Positions 45,095 through 55,052 of a stretch of DNA of 64,000 bases are shown piece by piece. The notes beneath the pieces are model-generated. The model saw only the letters and a list, made by a program, of their open reading frames with translations. It ran no database searches and was not told the origin of the DNA. Position 1 is the first letter of the stretch. Each line of letters begins with the position of its first letter. The stretch is from Lachnospiraceae bacterium 3-1 (lineage in GTDB: Bacteria; Bacillota; Clostridia; Lachnospirales; Lachnospiraceae), in contig KE159573.1 in assembly GCA_000403255.2 (NCBI GenBank), positions 57,236 to 121,235 on the forward strand, written 5' to 3'. A program made the translations under genes and the position numbers.

Positions 45095-46081
45095 TTATTC
45101 CAAATCTAACAGTTCCTGCATAAAATTACAATAGTCCGTTCTCTGTTCCTTGATGAATTTAATTGCCGTGGAAGGATGGCTATTTAAAATACCTGTTACC
45201 AGATACGGAATGTCATAGCCCCACACCGCTCCCTCTGCCTTTAGTTTTAACATATGCTTCTCCACAAAACGGATGATTGGGATTTCATCATATTTGGGAT
45301 TCTTAAGGAAGCTCAGCAACGATTCCATATAGCAGTTTCCTGCTCCCCTGCCCATACCGCTTACGGTAGCGTCTAAAAGGCTTACTCCCATACGGCAAGC
45401 CTCAATGGTATTGGCAAAAGCAAGCTGCTGGTTATTATGGGCATGAATTCCAACATTCTTGCCAGCCGCAGCAGCCACCTCCACATATTTTTGTGACAGC
45501 TTTGTAATCTGTTCTGGATAAAAGGACCCAAAGCTGTCCACGAGATAAATAGTATCTACGGAGCTTCTGCTCAAAAGCTCCAAGCCAGCGTCTAAGTCAT
45601 CGGTATTGACCTTAGAAACAGCCATAATATTTACACTTACTTCGTAACCCTTTTTTTTCAGATGTTCAATCATCTCAACGGCTGTTGGAATCTGATGAAT
45701 ATACGTTGCCACACGCACCATATCCACAACGCTATCCTTTTTCACTGGAATATCCTTTTTATAATCACAGCGTCCCACATCTGCCATAATAGAAATTTTT
45801 AATGGAGATTTGTTCTCGCCCACAATAGCCCGAATATCTTTTTCATCACAAAACTTCCATTTGCCAAATCCCTTGGGGTCAAACAATTCCTTGGAAGCCT
45901 TGTAGCCAAATTCCATATAGTCCACGCCGGCTTTGATGTTTGCTTCATACAAATCCCGGACAAATTCATCGGTAAAAGAAAAATTGTTGACAAGCCCTCC
46001 GTCTCTTAAGGTACAATCCATTACCTTAATATCGGGACAATAATCCATTAATGTTCTTTTATTGCATTGCTCTGTGCTCAT
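45095..46081 (-). CDS. HMGL-like aldolase-domain protein
   Basis: This 328-aa DRE-TIM metallolyase-type barrel has DCTLRDGGLVNN (metal/acid site), MADVGRCDYK and GIHAHNNQQLAFANT (the HxH metal ligands). The nearest families are 4-hydroxy-2-oxovalerate aldolase and homocitrate synthase-like lyases, but it lacks their C-terminal domains and often appears as an uncharacterised 'aldolase catalytic domain' protein in Firmicutes, sometimes beside surface-glycan genes. A good GGAGGGAT site precedes ATG. It is upstream of the Fic gene by 69 nt and downstream of jetC by about 88 nt. Confidence 0.85.
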   Translation of the reverse strand: MSTEQCNKRTLMDYCPDIKVMDCTLRDGGLVNNFSFTDEFVRDLYEANIKAGVDYMEFGYKASKELFDPKGFGKWKFCDEKDIRAIVGENKSPLKISIMADVGRCDYKKDIPVKKDSVVDMVRVATYIHQIPTAVEMIEHLKKKGYEVSVNIMAVSKVNTDDLDAGLELLSRSSVDTIYLVDSFGSFYPEQITKLSQKYVEVAAAAGKNVGIHAHNNQQLAFANTIEACRMGVSLLDATVSGMGRGAGNCYMESLLSFLKNPKYDEIPIIRFVEKHMLKLKAEGAVWGYDIPYLVTGILNSHPSTAIKFIKEQRTDYCNFMQELLDLE

Positions 46082-46169
46082 TTCTTATCCCTCCATAAAT
46101 TGTCTTGTTGCGCTTTTCATTTTTGTTTAAAGTTTATCATACAAAATATTCACAGATTCGTCAACCACT

Positions 46170-49100
46170 CTAAAACACCAATTCCTGCTGTACCACTTCA
46201 ATCTGGGACACACTCATTTCTTCTGGCTCATTCCCCCTCATATGCTCTCCCTTTAAATACTGCATTCCCTGCTTAAGACTTGCTGCCACCAAATTCAGCA
46301 CATAAATATTGTCAAAACGGTTATAAATAGATTCCCCGCCAAGACCAGTCAGGCAAATAAGCTGTGTATTTGTCTTTTTCGCCATATCCATCAACGGCTT
46401 TAGCAAATGGGAAGCATTGGTTTGGGCAAAGGGGTTATCCATCAAAAGCACTTTACCCTCATTTCGATCTGCAAAAATATCCGAATCATCCTTTCTCATA
46501 AAATACAAAAGACTGGAGAGAATCACAAAGGCAGATAAAAAGCCTTCTCCACCGGAATTCTTTGCAACCTCTGCCCAGGTAATGGGATACTCTCGCTGTT
46601 CCTCTACCTTGTAAAGACGAATCTGCACATTGCCAATTCCCACTACCGTATCATAAAGGTTTCTGGTGGTCATTTGTATGCCAAAATATTCCTGGGCATT
46701 CTCATTCTGCTCAAAAATGTTAATTCCTTTTTTGGTAAGCTCGTCAATAAAATCCACTAATCTCAGACGGTACAGGTTCTCATTTTCTTCCCAGGAAGGA
46801 AGCTGAATCTTTAACATTTTCACTGGCCGCTCCCGAATGGTAATGGTAGAATTGTGGTCAATCTTTCCTAGATTTTGATGGACCTCCTGCAAATAATCCT
46901 CCAATAGCTCCACAATTTTATTCTTTTCTTTCTCCACCAGAGAAATATCTACCTCCAGTTTTTCCATCAAGCTTTGATAGGACAAAACCGTCGTATCCAA
47001 CTGGCGTTGTACCTGACTGGAATCCCCAGCCAATTCCAGCATGGCCTCCAAGGGCTTTCGGTAGAAATCCTCCTGAAACGCCTCCATCCGCACAATCTGG
47101 TTCAGCAGATACACAAGCTGCTCTCTTGCCCCATGTCTGTCCTCGCAATATTTCTTATAATCACGAATCAAAATTCCCTTAAAATCCCGAAGCCTGCGGG
47201 TATCCATTCCAGAAAAATCCTGTTCCCATATCACAGGCTCTTCCACTAAAAGCTCACTGTATTCTGCAAGAGCTGTCAAGTTTTCATTGTAGTTATTGAA
47301 ACGAATCTGCAATGCTTTTCCAATCCTTTCCAACTCCTTGTACTGATAATCCAACTGGTTCTTGCGGGCTTTAAAATCCTCACTGGGAATTTCCTCTCTG
47401 GGCAGCGGCTGTTTTTGTCCACATTCCTCCAGCATACGCTGTACCCGCTGTTCCACCTGATGAATCAGCAATGCCACCTGCTTATCTGCTTCGTTCCACA
47501 GTCCTTCTTTTATCTTCAGCTTCTTTTTCCGGTCTTCCAGTTGGATCTCCTGATGTGTCTCCTCCTTACGGCTGTAAAGGACTGCCTCCCACTGCTCTTT
47601 CGAAACACCAAATTTTGACGACAAATGCTCCAATTCCTCGCAAGCTCTTTGGTAACGTTTGCTGCTTCTTCGTTCCCTCTCTTCCAAAACCTGGATTTCC
47701 TGGGATACCCCAGCCGTTACTGCCTGATACCTGGCCTCCAGCTCTGACACCTCTTTTGGCAGTTTTTCTATTTCCTGCTGATTTATTTCTTCATAGCTTT
47801 GGTAGCGTCCCAACTGCTCCTGATGCTTTTCCAACTCCCGCTCCAGGTCAGCCTGTTGATTCCGAAAACTTTGCAATTTTTCCTGTAATTTTTCTTCCTT
47901 CAACCGAGACAGCTTACGGCTCTCTGTAAGCTTATTTTCTTCTTTTTTGCACTTTTCCTGCTGCCTGCGGCTTTCTTGATATTCCTTGTAAGCCTCATAT
48001 AGCTGCGCAAAATCTCTTTCCTTCCGCTCCAGATATTCCACCTGCTTTTCCCCTTGGCGAATCTCTCTCTCCAACTGCAAGCTCTGCTCCTGCAGGTGCA
48101 AAAGTTCCTGGCTCGTCTCATGAATTCCCTTTTCCAGTTCTTGAATGCTTTCCACAAGCTCCTGAAGCTTCTGTTGATTTTCCTGATATTTTTCTTGGGA
48201 GACCTGTTGGTTTCTCACCTGCTCTTTCCACTGAAAATAAGATTCATATTCCTTCCTTCGAATATCAATCAATTCCTGCTTCTTATCTATTTCCCGCTGC
48301 TTTTCTATCACAAGCTGCTGCAGCTTTTCTTCATTTAGTAAATTTTCATTAAACAGCACATAGAATCGAATTCCTGGGAAAGCCAACAGATTTCCATCTT
48401 TTTCCTTCCCTTTCTGCTCCAGACTTTTTCGTAACACAATGGGAATAGGAAAGCCTGTGGGAATGCTGCCGCGAAAACGGGATAATTTCTCTGCTTCCCC
48501 CTCTGATAAAATCAATGCATACGGCAAAAACGGATGGTTTTGCACTAATTCCCGATTCTTTTTTTGAGAATAGCCATTCTTTTTCAGCCACTCCATTCCA
48601 TATACCATATGAATTCCAGCTTTTTCAAATTCCATCTCAAGCTCTGGAGGCAGTTCTAAGATTTTTCCCTCTGTCAGACGCTGATACTCTTTTTGTAATT
48701 CATTTTCTTCCTTTTCCAGATTCCGCCTAAGACCTTCAATCTCCAAAAGCTTCCGGTCTGCAGTCTTTAAAATCTTTTCTTCCTCAAACAGCACAGATTC
48801 TTCCAGCTCTAAATATTTCAAAATATCTCTGCGCTTTGCCAGCTCCTTCTCAAAGCTCTCCTGCAACTCTTCCTGTTGCTTTCTCCCTGCAATTGCAAAT
48901 GTTTTTTCCTCATTCCGGCGAAGCAAACTGTGCTCCAAGCTGGTTCTCTGATCCTTTGCCTGTTCCAGCTCACGGCTTTTTGCAGCCTTTTTTCGCGCTT
49001 CCTCTTCTCGTAGCTTTTGACACAGATCCCCAAAGATTTCCAGGCTCCCAGGCTCATATTCACCCAGAATATTGCGCGCTAACTGCTCCTGGTAACGAGT

Positions 49101-50576
49101 ATTAAACTGCTCCTCCTGTCTGTCATAGCTTCCAATCCGACTTTTCAGTTCACCAGCCCACAATGCATTTTTCCGAAGAAAATCCTCCAACTCTATCAGA
49201 ATCTCCTGGGTTTCTTTGATCTGCTCTGTGGCCTCCTCCCGGTCCTTCTGATTTTGGGACAGACTGTTTTTCGTCTTTTCCAAAGCCTTCTGGTAATGGC
49301 TACGCAGCAAATATCCAATACAGTTTCGCTCCGGCTCTAGATCCTTATCCCGTTCTCTTGCCACTGCAAGCTGCTGATACGAAAGATCCCACTCAGATTT
49401 TTCCTCATTTGCCGCCTCCTGCTGCCTGGCACACAACAATAAGTTCAGTCTCTTTTGGATTCTCTCGATTTCCCGTTCCAGTCCTTCCTTCTCGATCCCA
49501 ATCATTTCCCGGTTACTTACATGGAATTTCTTTTCTTCTTCCAGGTGATAATATTCTTCAGATAATTTTTCATAATTGAGACGCTCGATTTCTAACTGAA
49601 GCTTCTCTCCTTGCTCTCGATTTTCCTGTTCCTCCAAAGCAGTCTGTTCTTGTAATTTCTCCAACTCCTGCCGGAAGCCTGCAATCCTGTTTTCCTGACT
49701 TCTTACATTGATTTCACTTTCCTGATACCTTCCGTTTTTCTCCTCAATCCTTTTTGCTTCTTCCTGAAATAGACGAATGATATCCCGCCGTTTGATTTTA
49801 GACTGATTATCCTTATATTGGCCTACATATTTTTCCAATATGGACTGAAATTCCTTCATGCGGTTCCTCTCTTTGTTCAGCTTATGCTCCACGGCATCCA
49901 GAAACCATTTTTCCACCAGACCCTTTTCATCCTTACAGTCTGCAAACAAATCCGATAATCCTGATTCCTTTAGGTTTACCTTCTTGATAATCGTTTCCCA
50001 CTCTTTATAATTAATCTGATATTCGGCCAGTTTGTCAAAATACTGGCGAGACTGGGCGCTGTTGTTCATATCAAAACTAAAAAATTTTATCCCATGATCT
50101 TTTTTGTAATTTTCAAAGATCTGGCGGCAAGCAGCAAAATTTTTTAAAATCATCTCTCGTTTGCCCTTTTCCACCACAGGCAGTTGATGGATATCCTGTA
50201 GGCAAGGCCCCTGATACTCACTGATGAAATTTATCATTTCCAGACCTTCCCCATTGGCTTCTTCTCCATCCTGGTTTTTACGCACCATCATTCCTACCAG
50301 CACAGAGCCAGCTCCCTGGTCCAAGGCCCATTCCACCAAAATAAACGAAGGCTTACTGGTGGTAAAATAACTTTCAAAGGGGCGATCCTTCGCATCTCGG
50401 TAACGTTTATGGACAAAAGGCGCCGTCATCATCTGTACCAACACAGATTTTCCACCTCCGTTACGCAAAGACAGCAAGGTGCTCTCTCCATTCAAATGAA
50501 AGGTCTCGTCACTGACCCGAATGGCATTATTATTGTAATTGATATTAATCAGTCTTACCGCATTGATTTTACTCAT
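46170..50576 (-). CDS. jetC: Wadjet JetC, SMC-like ATPase
   Basis: This 1468-aa SMC/MukB-like motor of the Wadjet plasmid-defence complex carries Walker A LRNGGGKSVL at residues ~38-46, a very long coiled-coil middle (from ~240 to ~1290, Glu/Gln/Lys rich, with a hinge-like region near 640-770), the ABC signature NSGGEGFLSAF and Walker B GKVLLMDNPFAQ near the C-terminus. In Wadjet it loops and extrudes DNA and presents small circles to JetD. It overlaps jetB by 8 nt. It is the last gene of the operon, unlike the more common order in which jetD follows jetC. Confidence 0.92.
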   Translation of the reverse strand: MSKINAVRLININYNNNAIRVSDETFHLNGESTLLSLRNGGGKSVLVQMMTAPFVHKRYRDAKDRPFESYFTTSKPSFILVEWALDQGAGSVLVGMMVRKNQDGEEANGEGLEMINFISEYQGPCLQDIHQLPVVEKGKREMILKNFAACRQIFENYKKDHGIKFFSFDMNNSAQSRQYFDKLAEYQINYKEWETIIKKVNLKESGLSDLFADCKDEKGLVEKWFLDAVEHKLNKERNRMKEFQSILEKYVGQYKDNQSKIKRRDIIRLFQEEAKRIEEKNGRYQESEINVRSQENRIAGFRQELEKLQEQTALEEQENREQGEKLQLEIERLNYEKLSEEYYHLEEEKKFHVSNREMIGIEKEGLEREIERIQKRLNLLLCARQQEAANEEKSEWDLSYQQLAVARERDKDLEPERNCIGYLLRSHYQKALEKTKNSLSQNQKDREEATEQIKETQEILIELEDFLRKNALWAGELKSRIGSYDRQEEQFNTRYQEQLARNILGEYEPGSLEIFGDLCQKLREEEARKKAAKSRELEQAKDQRTSLEHSLLRRNEEKTFAIAGRKQQEELQESFEKELAKRRDILKYLELEESVLFEEEKILKTADRKLLEIEGLRRNLEKEENELQKEYQRLTEGKILELPPELEMEFEKAGIHMVYGMEWLKKNGYSQKKNRELVQNHPFLPYALILSEGEAEKLSRFRGSIPTGFPIPIVLRKSLEQKGKEKDGNLLAFPGIRFYVLFNENLLNEEKLQQLVIEKQREIDKKQELIDIRRKEYESYFQWKEQVRNQQVSQEKYQENQQKLQELVESIQELEKGIHETSQELLHLQEQSLQLEREIRQGEKQVEYLERKERDFAQLYEAYKEYQESRRQQEKCKKEENKLTESRKLSRLKEEKLQEKLQSFRNQQADLERELEKHQEQLGRYQSYEEINQQEIEKLPKEVSELEARYQAVTAGVSQEIQVLEERERRSSKRYQRACEELEHLSSKFGVSKEQWEAVLYSRKEETHQEIQLEDRKKKLKIKEGLWNEADKQVALLIHQVEQRVQRMLEECGQKQPLPREEIPSEDFKARKNQLDYQYKELERIGKALQIRFNNYNENLTALAEYSELLVEEPVIWEQDFSGMDTRRLRDFKGILIRDYKKYCEDRHGAREQLVYLLNQIVRMEAFQEDFYRKPLEAMLELAGDSSQVQRQLDTTVLSYQSLMEKLEVDISLVEKEKNKIVELLEDYLQEVHQNLGKIDHNSTITIRERPVKMLKIQLPSWEENENLYRLRLVDFIDELTKKGINIFEQNENAQEYFGIQMTTRNLYDTVVGIGNVQIRLYKVEEQREYPITWAEVAKNSGGEGFLSAFVILSSLLYFMRKDDSDIFADRNEGKVLLMDNPFAQTNASHLLKPLMDMAKKTNTQLICLTGLGGESIYNRFDNIYVLNLVAASLKQGMQYLKGEHMRGNEPEEMSVSQIEVVQQELVF

Positions 50577-51282
50577 GATTTTCCCCCAATACCTTAAGGA
50601 TTCTCTGATAATTGTTTTGATTCAGCAGGTTCCAGTCCATAAAGCTGTCCAGCTTTCTTGTGGTCTTAATCATTTCATCCTGCTCCACATATTCAATCAG
50701 ACCCTGCTTTTGCAGAAACATCAGGATATGGTACAAAAACCCTTCCTTGGTGGTTCTTGCACGGGTAGATTTTTCATCGGAACGCAGGGCTTCATAGGCT
50801 TCCATCATGTTGGAAAAGGCAATTCCAACCTGTTCCTCTTCTTCCTCTGGCACGTTCTGCGTTCCCTCCTTCAATCTTTGTGAAATACAATTCTGCAATT
50901 CTCCTACCCGCATATATTCTCTGGATTTACTGCTGCTTCCCTGCCCATCAAAAAACTCCACCAAAAGAGTTAAAATCACAAACTGGGACAAATAGTAATC
51001 CTTATCTGTGCTGGTGGATTTACACAAAATTGCTTTCAATTGAGGCTTGGAAAAGCCTAAAAAATGATTTTCCTCTTTGGGAATCAGATAAATCACATTT
51101 CCATACCGCTCAATGTTGCACATGGCAATTTCTCCCTGGGACTTTACCAAATTCTGAACGGTCTCCTGTTCCGCATAAGCCCGGTACAAAGCCTGCTCCT
51201 CTTCCTCCTGTAGTTCATGATGCTCTAACAAATAATAGAAAATTTCCTGGCTCTGCCGGATTTCTTCTGTTTCATATGCCAT
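50569..51282 (-). CDS. jetB: Wadjet JetB, kleisin-partner (KITE-like) protein
   Basis: This 237-aa protein of the small middle subunit type (DUF6063/DUF4194-like) has winged-helix character: an N-terminal helical EEIRQSQEIFYYLLEHHEL, a central sheet with IERYGNVIYLIPKEENHFLG (quoted as two adjoining pieces IERYGNVIYLIP and KEENHFLG), and a C-terminal EEGFLYHILMFL-like helix pair with TKEGFLYHILMFLQKQGLI. It bridges JetA and JetC in the complex. AAAGGAGGAATAAGAC precedes ATG and includes the jetA stop. It overlaps jetC by 8 nt. Confidence 0.88.
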   Translation of the reverse strand: MAYETEEIRQSQEIFYYLLEHHELQEEEEQALYRAYAEQETVQNLVKSQGEIAMCNIERYGNVIYLIPKEENHFLGFSKPQLKAILCKSTSTDKDYYLSQFVILTLLVEFFDGQGSSSKSREYMRVGELQNCISQRLKEGTQNVPEEEEEQVGIAFSNMMEAYEALRSDEKSTRARTTKEGFLYHILMFLQKQGLIEYVEQDEMIKTTRKLDSFMDWNLLNQNNYQRILKVLGENHE

Positions 51283-51285
51283 GTC

Positions 51286-52899
51286 TTATTCCTCCTTTGT
51301 AACCCGAATCAGCACATTGGAGCACCGGATGGTTTTCTTGTCTCCTTTTTCATCCAAGACATCGGAAAATACCACCACTTTTCCATCCTCCAGCCGATAA
51401 GTTTCAATTCGTAAAATCCCCAAAAATTCTCTGCAATTTTGAATTAAATGCAATAGCACCAGATTCAGTTGAAATTCCCCAGACTGCTCCTGAATATACT
51501 CTCGTTGCTCTTTTTGCAACGTGGGAATGTCGATTTCTTTGTTCCGAATTAGCTCCACCATAATTTCTTTGAAAATTTCCACATTTGGAATCAGTGTTTC
51601 CAACTCCTGACCTTGCACCTGCCCTGCAATTTCCTCCAGAGAAATCTCTCCCTGCGACACCACCTTCCGCAGCAAATAGGCAATACTCTGCTCGTAACGC
51701 TTTAGCTTTTCCCTGCGGGCAAATTCCTGCTCCCGTTCCCATTCTCCCACATCAAAATCCATGGTTTCTTCGGTATCTTCTTCCACTTTTCCCCGGATCG
51801 GTTTTTGTAGCTGAAAGGCTCGGTTTAAATTATAACCCTTTTCTATGTCCTGACAAAACAAGGGACGTAGAAAATATTCCAAGTATTCCAACGCCTTTGG
51901 CTGGGTCAATATCTTATCATACAGCTCCGTCCGCAAGGGAAAACGCTGAATCAAGGACATCTGGGACAAAGCCTCCAGTTCCTTGGTATATAAAGATTTT
52001 AAATCAAAATGGCTATTTAAAATTTTCTGGTGTTCGTCTATGGTGCGATTCAAATACTGTTCAATCTCTCTGAGATGATTTAATTTTTCTTCCTCTTTCT
52101 TGGTAAGCCTGCGGACATTGATGTTGGACTCCTCCAATTCCCGTGTCCGATTTTTCACCAATTCCCGGTAGTCTTGAAATTTCTGCTTGGTCTCACTGAT
52201 GGTCTCTAAATTTTCATTTAAAATCTTCTGGTAATCTTTTACCGAATAATTCAATGCATTCCGGCGGATTTTCTCCATGGCTTCCTGAATTTTTTGAAGC
52301 TGGATGCGCAGAAGATTGAACACATTCTTGATTTCATCTACCGCCTTATCATAATTCTGCTTTTCCAGGTGCATCTGAAAAATCATTTCATGAATCGTCA
52401 GCTTCATATTATTTTCAATTTCCAGTGTGGATAAAAGAAGATTATAACCGTCATCGGTAAGATAATAAGAAGTGCGCTTTACATCCTGCTGGCTATATAC
52501 CACCCGATTTGCCACATAGCTGATGTTTATCTCCTGGTAAGCCTTCTGCTCAAAATTAAATCCTTCAAAATACATCACCTTTCCTTCGTTCGAAAGGATT
52601 ACATTTACAATAAAATCCCCCAGAGTGCGGCACTCTTCGTAATTCATATTTTTTCGAAAATACTGCATATTGATGGTATCAATGTAAGCGCCGATATCAT
52701 CCATGGTGCATCGTTCTTCCTTTAAAGACTGCTCCATAATATACAAAAGCACCGCAAAAATCATATTGAATTGCTCGTCCATCTTCTGAAATTCATATTT
52801 CTTCCAGGTGGCCTTCTGAAGGCTGTTTTGAACCAAAACGGCGTATAGCCCTACATTTTTCATTCTTTTCGGAAAATGCTTTAAAAATTCATACTGCAT
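51286..52899 (-). CDS. jetA: Wadjet JetA, kleisin-like (DUF5716)
   Basis: This ~537-aa kleisin-like subunit of the DUF5716 type defines the type III branch of Wadjet. The N-terminus QYEFLKHFPKRMKNVGLYAV is characteristic; a long helical middle (~190-310) is predicted to coil; the C-terminal part holds a winged-helix-like region (IAGQVQGQELETLIPNVEIF). AGAGGAGAAATT precedes ATG at 52899, while the frame from 52926 has no binding site. It lies between jetD (77 nt upstream) and jetB (3 nt downstream). Confidence 0.9.
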   Translation of the reverse strand: MQYEFLKHFPKRMKNVGLYAVLVQNSLQKATWKKYEFQKMDEQFNMIFAVLLYIMEQSLKEERCTMDDIGAYIDTINMQYFRKNMNYEECRTLGDFIVNVILSNEGKVMYFEGFNFEQKAYQEINISYVANRVVYSQQDVKRTSYYLTDDGYNLLLSTLEIENNMKLTIHEMIFQMHLEKQNYDKAVDEIKNVFNLLRIQLQKIQEAMEKIRRNALNYSVKDYQKILNENLETISETKQKFQDYRELVKNRTRELEESNINVRRLTKKEEEKLNHLREIEQYLNRTIDEHQKILNSHFDLKSLYTKELEALSQMSLIQRFPLRTELYDKILTQPKALEYLEYFLRPLFCQDIEKGYNLNRAFQLQKPIRGKVEEDTEETMDFDVGEWEREQEFARREKLKRYEQSIAYLLRKVVSQGEISLEEIAGQVQGQELETLIPNVEIFKEIMVELIRNKEIDIPTLQKEQREYIQEQSGEFQLNLVLLHLIQNCREFLGILRIETYRLEDGKVVVFSDVLDEKGDKKTIRCSNVLIRVTKEE

Positions 52900-52976
52900 A
52901 ATTTCTCCTCTTATGTAATATACCAACGATTTAGAATCGACTTATACTTTTATTCCTTATATGACTGCCGGATGCT

Positions 52977-53966
52977 TCAAACCAGATAATCCAAAATACT
53001 CAAAATCTCCTGGGGAATATATTCTCCCTTCTTAAGAATTTCCTGCATCTTTTCCACTGTTTCATTAGAAAAATAAGAGAAAAATTCACCCTTTAAATTC
53101 TGGTTCTGAAATTCCTTAGTCTTTGGAAGGCTATCAATTTTTTTGCCTTTTTCTATCATTGCCTCATAAGCCGTTACAAAGGGAATTGGTCTTCCATTCC
53201 CTTTCCACTGCCTGGCAAGGCTCTCATAAATCCCAATCCCCTCATAATCTAAATCGCCGAAATAATAAATCTGATTTTCTTTTTCCTTCATATAAGGCTC
53301 TGCAGAAAGGTCAAAATCCCGGAAAGATTTCACAATCCGTTTCCCGCCTCCATAAATCAAAGTCCCAATTTCCATCCCAAAAATCTGGTGATTCCCTTCC
53401 AGTAAAAACTTCCGCATACTAAAAAAAGTATCCTTATTTTCCAAAATCAGCATGTTCTGGGGAATCTTTCTGGTATGTGTATAATAGGCAAAAGGCTCCG
53501 CCGTCTCATACATATTCAAAAAGCCCATCTCTATTTTGCATCGCTTTAAAATTTTTCTGCCCTGTTCTTTGGTAAGGAATTTTTCCCTTCCCCAGATTTC
53601 AAAACTACGCTCATTAACCGATATTGGCTCCTTTAACAAAGAACGGTTTTCTTTGAGATAATCATTGAGTCTTTGCACCCAGCTCCTGTCCTCTTGGTAC
53701 TGGTCTAAATGGGAAAGATAATATTCAATGGAAATCAACGGTTCCATACAATAGTTCAATTCTTCTGCCAGGGCATCCTGGGATTCCTCCTGCTCCTCCA
53801 CCATCCAATAAGAAAGACATAACCTGGGAGTCTTTCCGTTGGTTCCAGCGTTTTTCACAGGCTTTAGCTTCCCCTTTTCCAACAATTCCATAATGTAAGC
53901 ATATTGCTGTTGATAGGAAGCATTAGGACAGTTCCCCAAAAGCTCTTCCAGGGTAATTCGTTTCAT
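52977..53966 (-). CDS. jetD: Wadjet JetD, TOPRIM nuclease (DUF2220)
   Basis: This 329-aa nuclease subunit cleaves the DNA held by the SMC motor. The C-terminal TOPRIM fold is visible as LILENKDTFF (Glu177) and YYFGDLDYEGIGIYESL (Asp238, Asp240). The N-terminal ~120 residues are a helical arm domain with a winged-helix-like start that contacts the other subunits. AAGGGAGGCG precedes ATG. It is the first gene of the operon and has its own sigma-A-type promoter, so the nuclease is encoded before the motor. Confidence 0.9.
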   Translation of the reverse strand: MKRITLEELLGNCPNASYQQQYAYIMELLEKGKLKPVKNAGTNGKTPRLCLSYWMVEEQEESQDALAEELNYCMEPLISIEYYLSHLDQYQEDRSWVQRLNDYLKENRSLLKEPISVNERSFEIWGREKFLTKEQGRKILKRCKIEMGFLNMYETAEPFAYYTHTRKIPQNMLILENKDTFFSMRKFLLEGNHQIFGMEIGTLIYGGGKRIVKSFRDFDLSAEPYMKEKENQIYYFGDLDYEGIGIYESLARQWKGNGRPIPFVTAYEAMIEKGKKIDSLPKTKEFQNQNLKGEFFSYFSNETVEKMQEILKKGEYIPQEILSILDYLV

Positions 53967-54011
53967 AAAACGCCTCCCTTGGGTTCGTACGATACAATTT
54001 TTTCTGCCCTT

Positions 54012-54040
54012 AGTATACTATCAAACCATAAGGATTTCAA
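54012..54040 (-). promoter_or_regulatory. Promoter of Wadjet operon
   Basis: On the minus strand TTGAAA (54040-54035) and TATACT (54017-54012) are 17 bp apart, about 50 nt upstream of the jetD ATG. This is a standard constitutive-looking promoter; no operator repeat was seen around it. Confidence 0.75.
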
Positions 54041-54087
54041 GAAGAATCCTCTGTCTTATTCTCTCGAATTATAGGCAAAAACAACCG

Positions 54088-55029
54088 TTATACAGAAATT
54101 CCCATTGCTCTGCATACTGCCGCCACCAAAGGAATTGCTGCCACGGACAAAAGCGTGGTCAAAGCCACCCCTTTCGACGCCAATTCACTGTCACATTCAT
54201 ATTGCTGGGCCAGCATAGCCGTCATACTTCCCACAGGGGTTGCCAGCATTACCATACAAACCCCAAGCAAAACAGGATTCTCCAAAAACCGGGACAGTAT
54301 CCACATGCCGCTTACTGGAATCACCAGTAATTTAATAACAGAAAATACCAAAAGCTTCACATCCCTTGCCATATCCTTCACGGACATCTGACCAAGGGAC
54401 GCTCCAATTACCATCATACTTAAAGGGGCTGTCAAATTGGCAAACATATCAAACACCTGGGAAACCATATCAGGCAGAGAAAAGTTTCCAAAGTACAAGA
54501 CTAAAGCTCCCAGGCTTGCCAGCACCCCTACATTTCCAATTTTCTTCAAGCTGGTTTTCACCATACTTCTACTTCCCTCTGAGGGCTTTGGATTTAAGCA
54601 TATAATTCCGTAAGTGTAAATCAGCACATTGTAAATCAGTACAAATAATGCAGCATACAACAGTGATTCTTTCCCATACAAGGCTGACAAAATCGGAAAT
54701 CCCATAAATCCGATATTGGAAAATACCGTCATTACCCGGTACACCCCATATTGAGACTTGTCCACACGCAAAATCCCAGGGAGAAATGATGCCAGAATCA
54801 TCAGACATAAAAACATGAGCATCGCAATCAGGCTTGTAACTGCAAGCTCTCCTGGCTGTATCCGGCTCTCCCCAGACACGCTGGATAAAATCATGGCAGG
54901 ATTGGCAATATTTACCACAATCCAGGATATTTTCTTACAGGTATCCTCATCCAAAATATTCTTTTGTTCTGCAAAAAATCCGGCCAGCATAATAAGAAAC
55001 AGCGCCAGCATTTGTTGTAAAATCAGCAT
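54088..55029 (-). CDS. AEC-family (auxin efflux carrier-like) transporter
   Basis: This 313-aa membrane protein has ten helices in two five-helix halves, as in the AEC family. VVNIANPAMILSSVSG in the first half and MVIGASLGQMSV plus MLATPVGSMTAMLAQQY in the second half are family landmarks around the broken helices. Firmicute members carry malate, lactate or amino acids, but the substrate is not readable. AGGAGGAAGTA precedes ATG. It lies 23 nt downstream of the flavoprotein gene and is likely co-expressed with it and the cysteine desulfidase. Confidence 0.9.
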   Translation of the reverse strand: MLILQQMLALFLIMLAGFFAEQKNILDEDTCKKISWIVVNIANPAMILSSVSGESRIQPGELAVTSLIAMLMFLCLMILASFLPGILRVDKSQYGVYRVMTVFSNIGFMGFPILSALYGKESLLYAALFVLIYNVLIYTYGIICLNPKPSEGSRSMVKTSLKKIGNVGVLASLGALVLYFGNFSLPDMVSQVFDMFANLTAPLSMMVIGASLGQMSVKDMARDVKLLVFSVIKLLVIPVSGMWILSRFLENPVLLGVCMVMLATPVGSMTAMLAQQYECDSELASKGVALTTLLSVAAIPLVAAVCRAMGISV

Positions 55030-55052
55030 TACTTCCTCCTGGTATTCTAGCC

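Noticed and set aside
47471..47929. Plus-strand ORFs opposite jetC
   Set aside because: They are by-products of the Glu/Gln/Lys-rich coiled-coil codons on the other strand and have no ribosome binding sites.
46170..53966. Reading the SMC-containing operon as MukBEF or SbcCD repair genes
   Set aside because: The JetD TOPRIM/DUF2220 protein and the DUF5716 JetA subunit, with overlapping genes, fit Wadjet; no MukF/MukE or SbcD nuclease is present.
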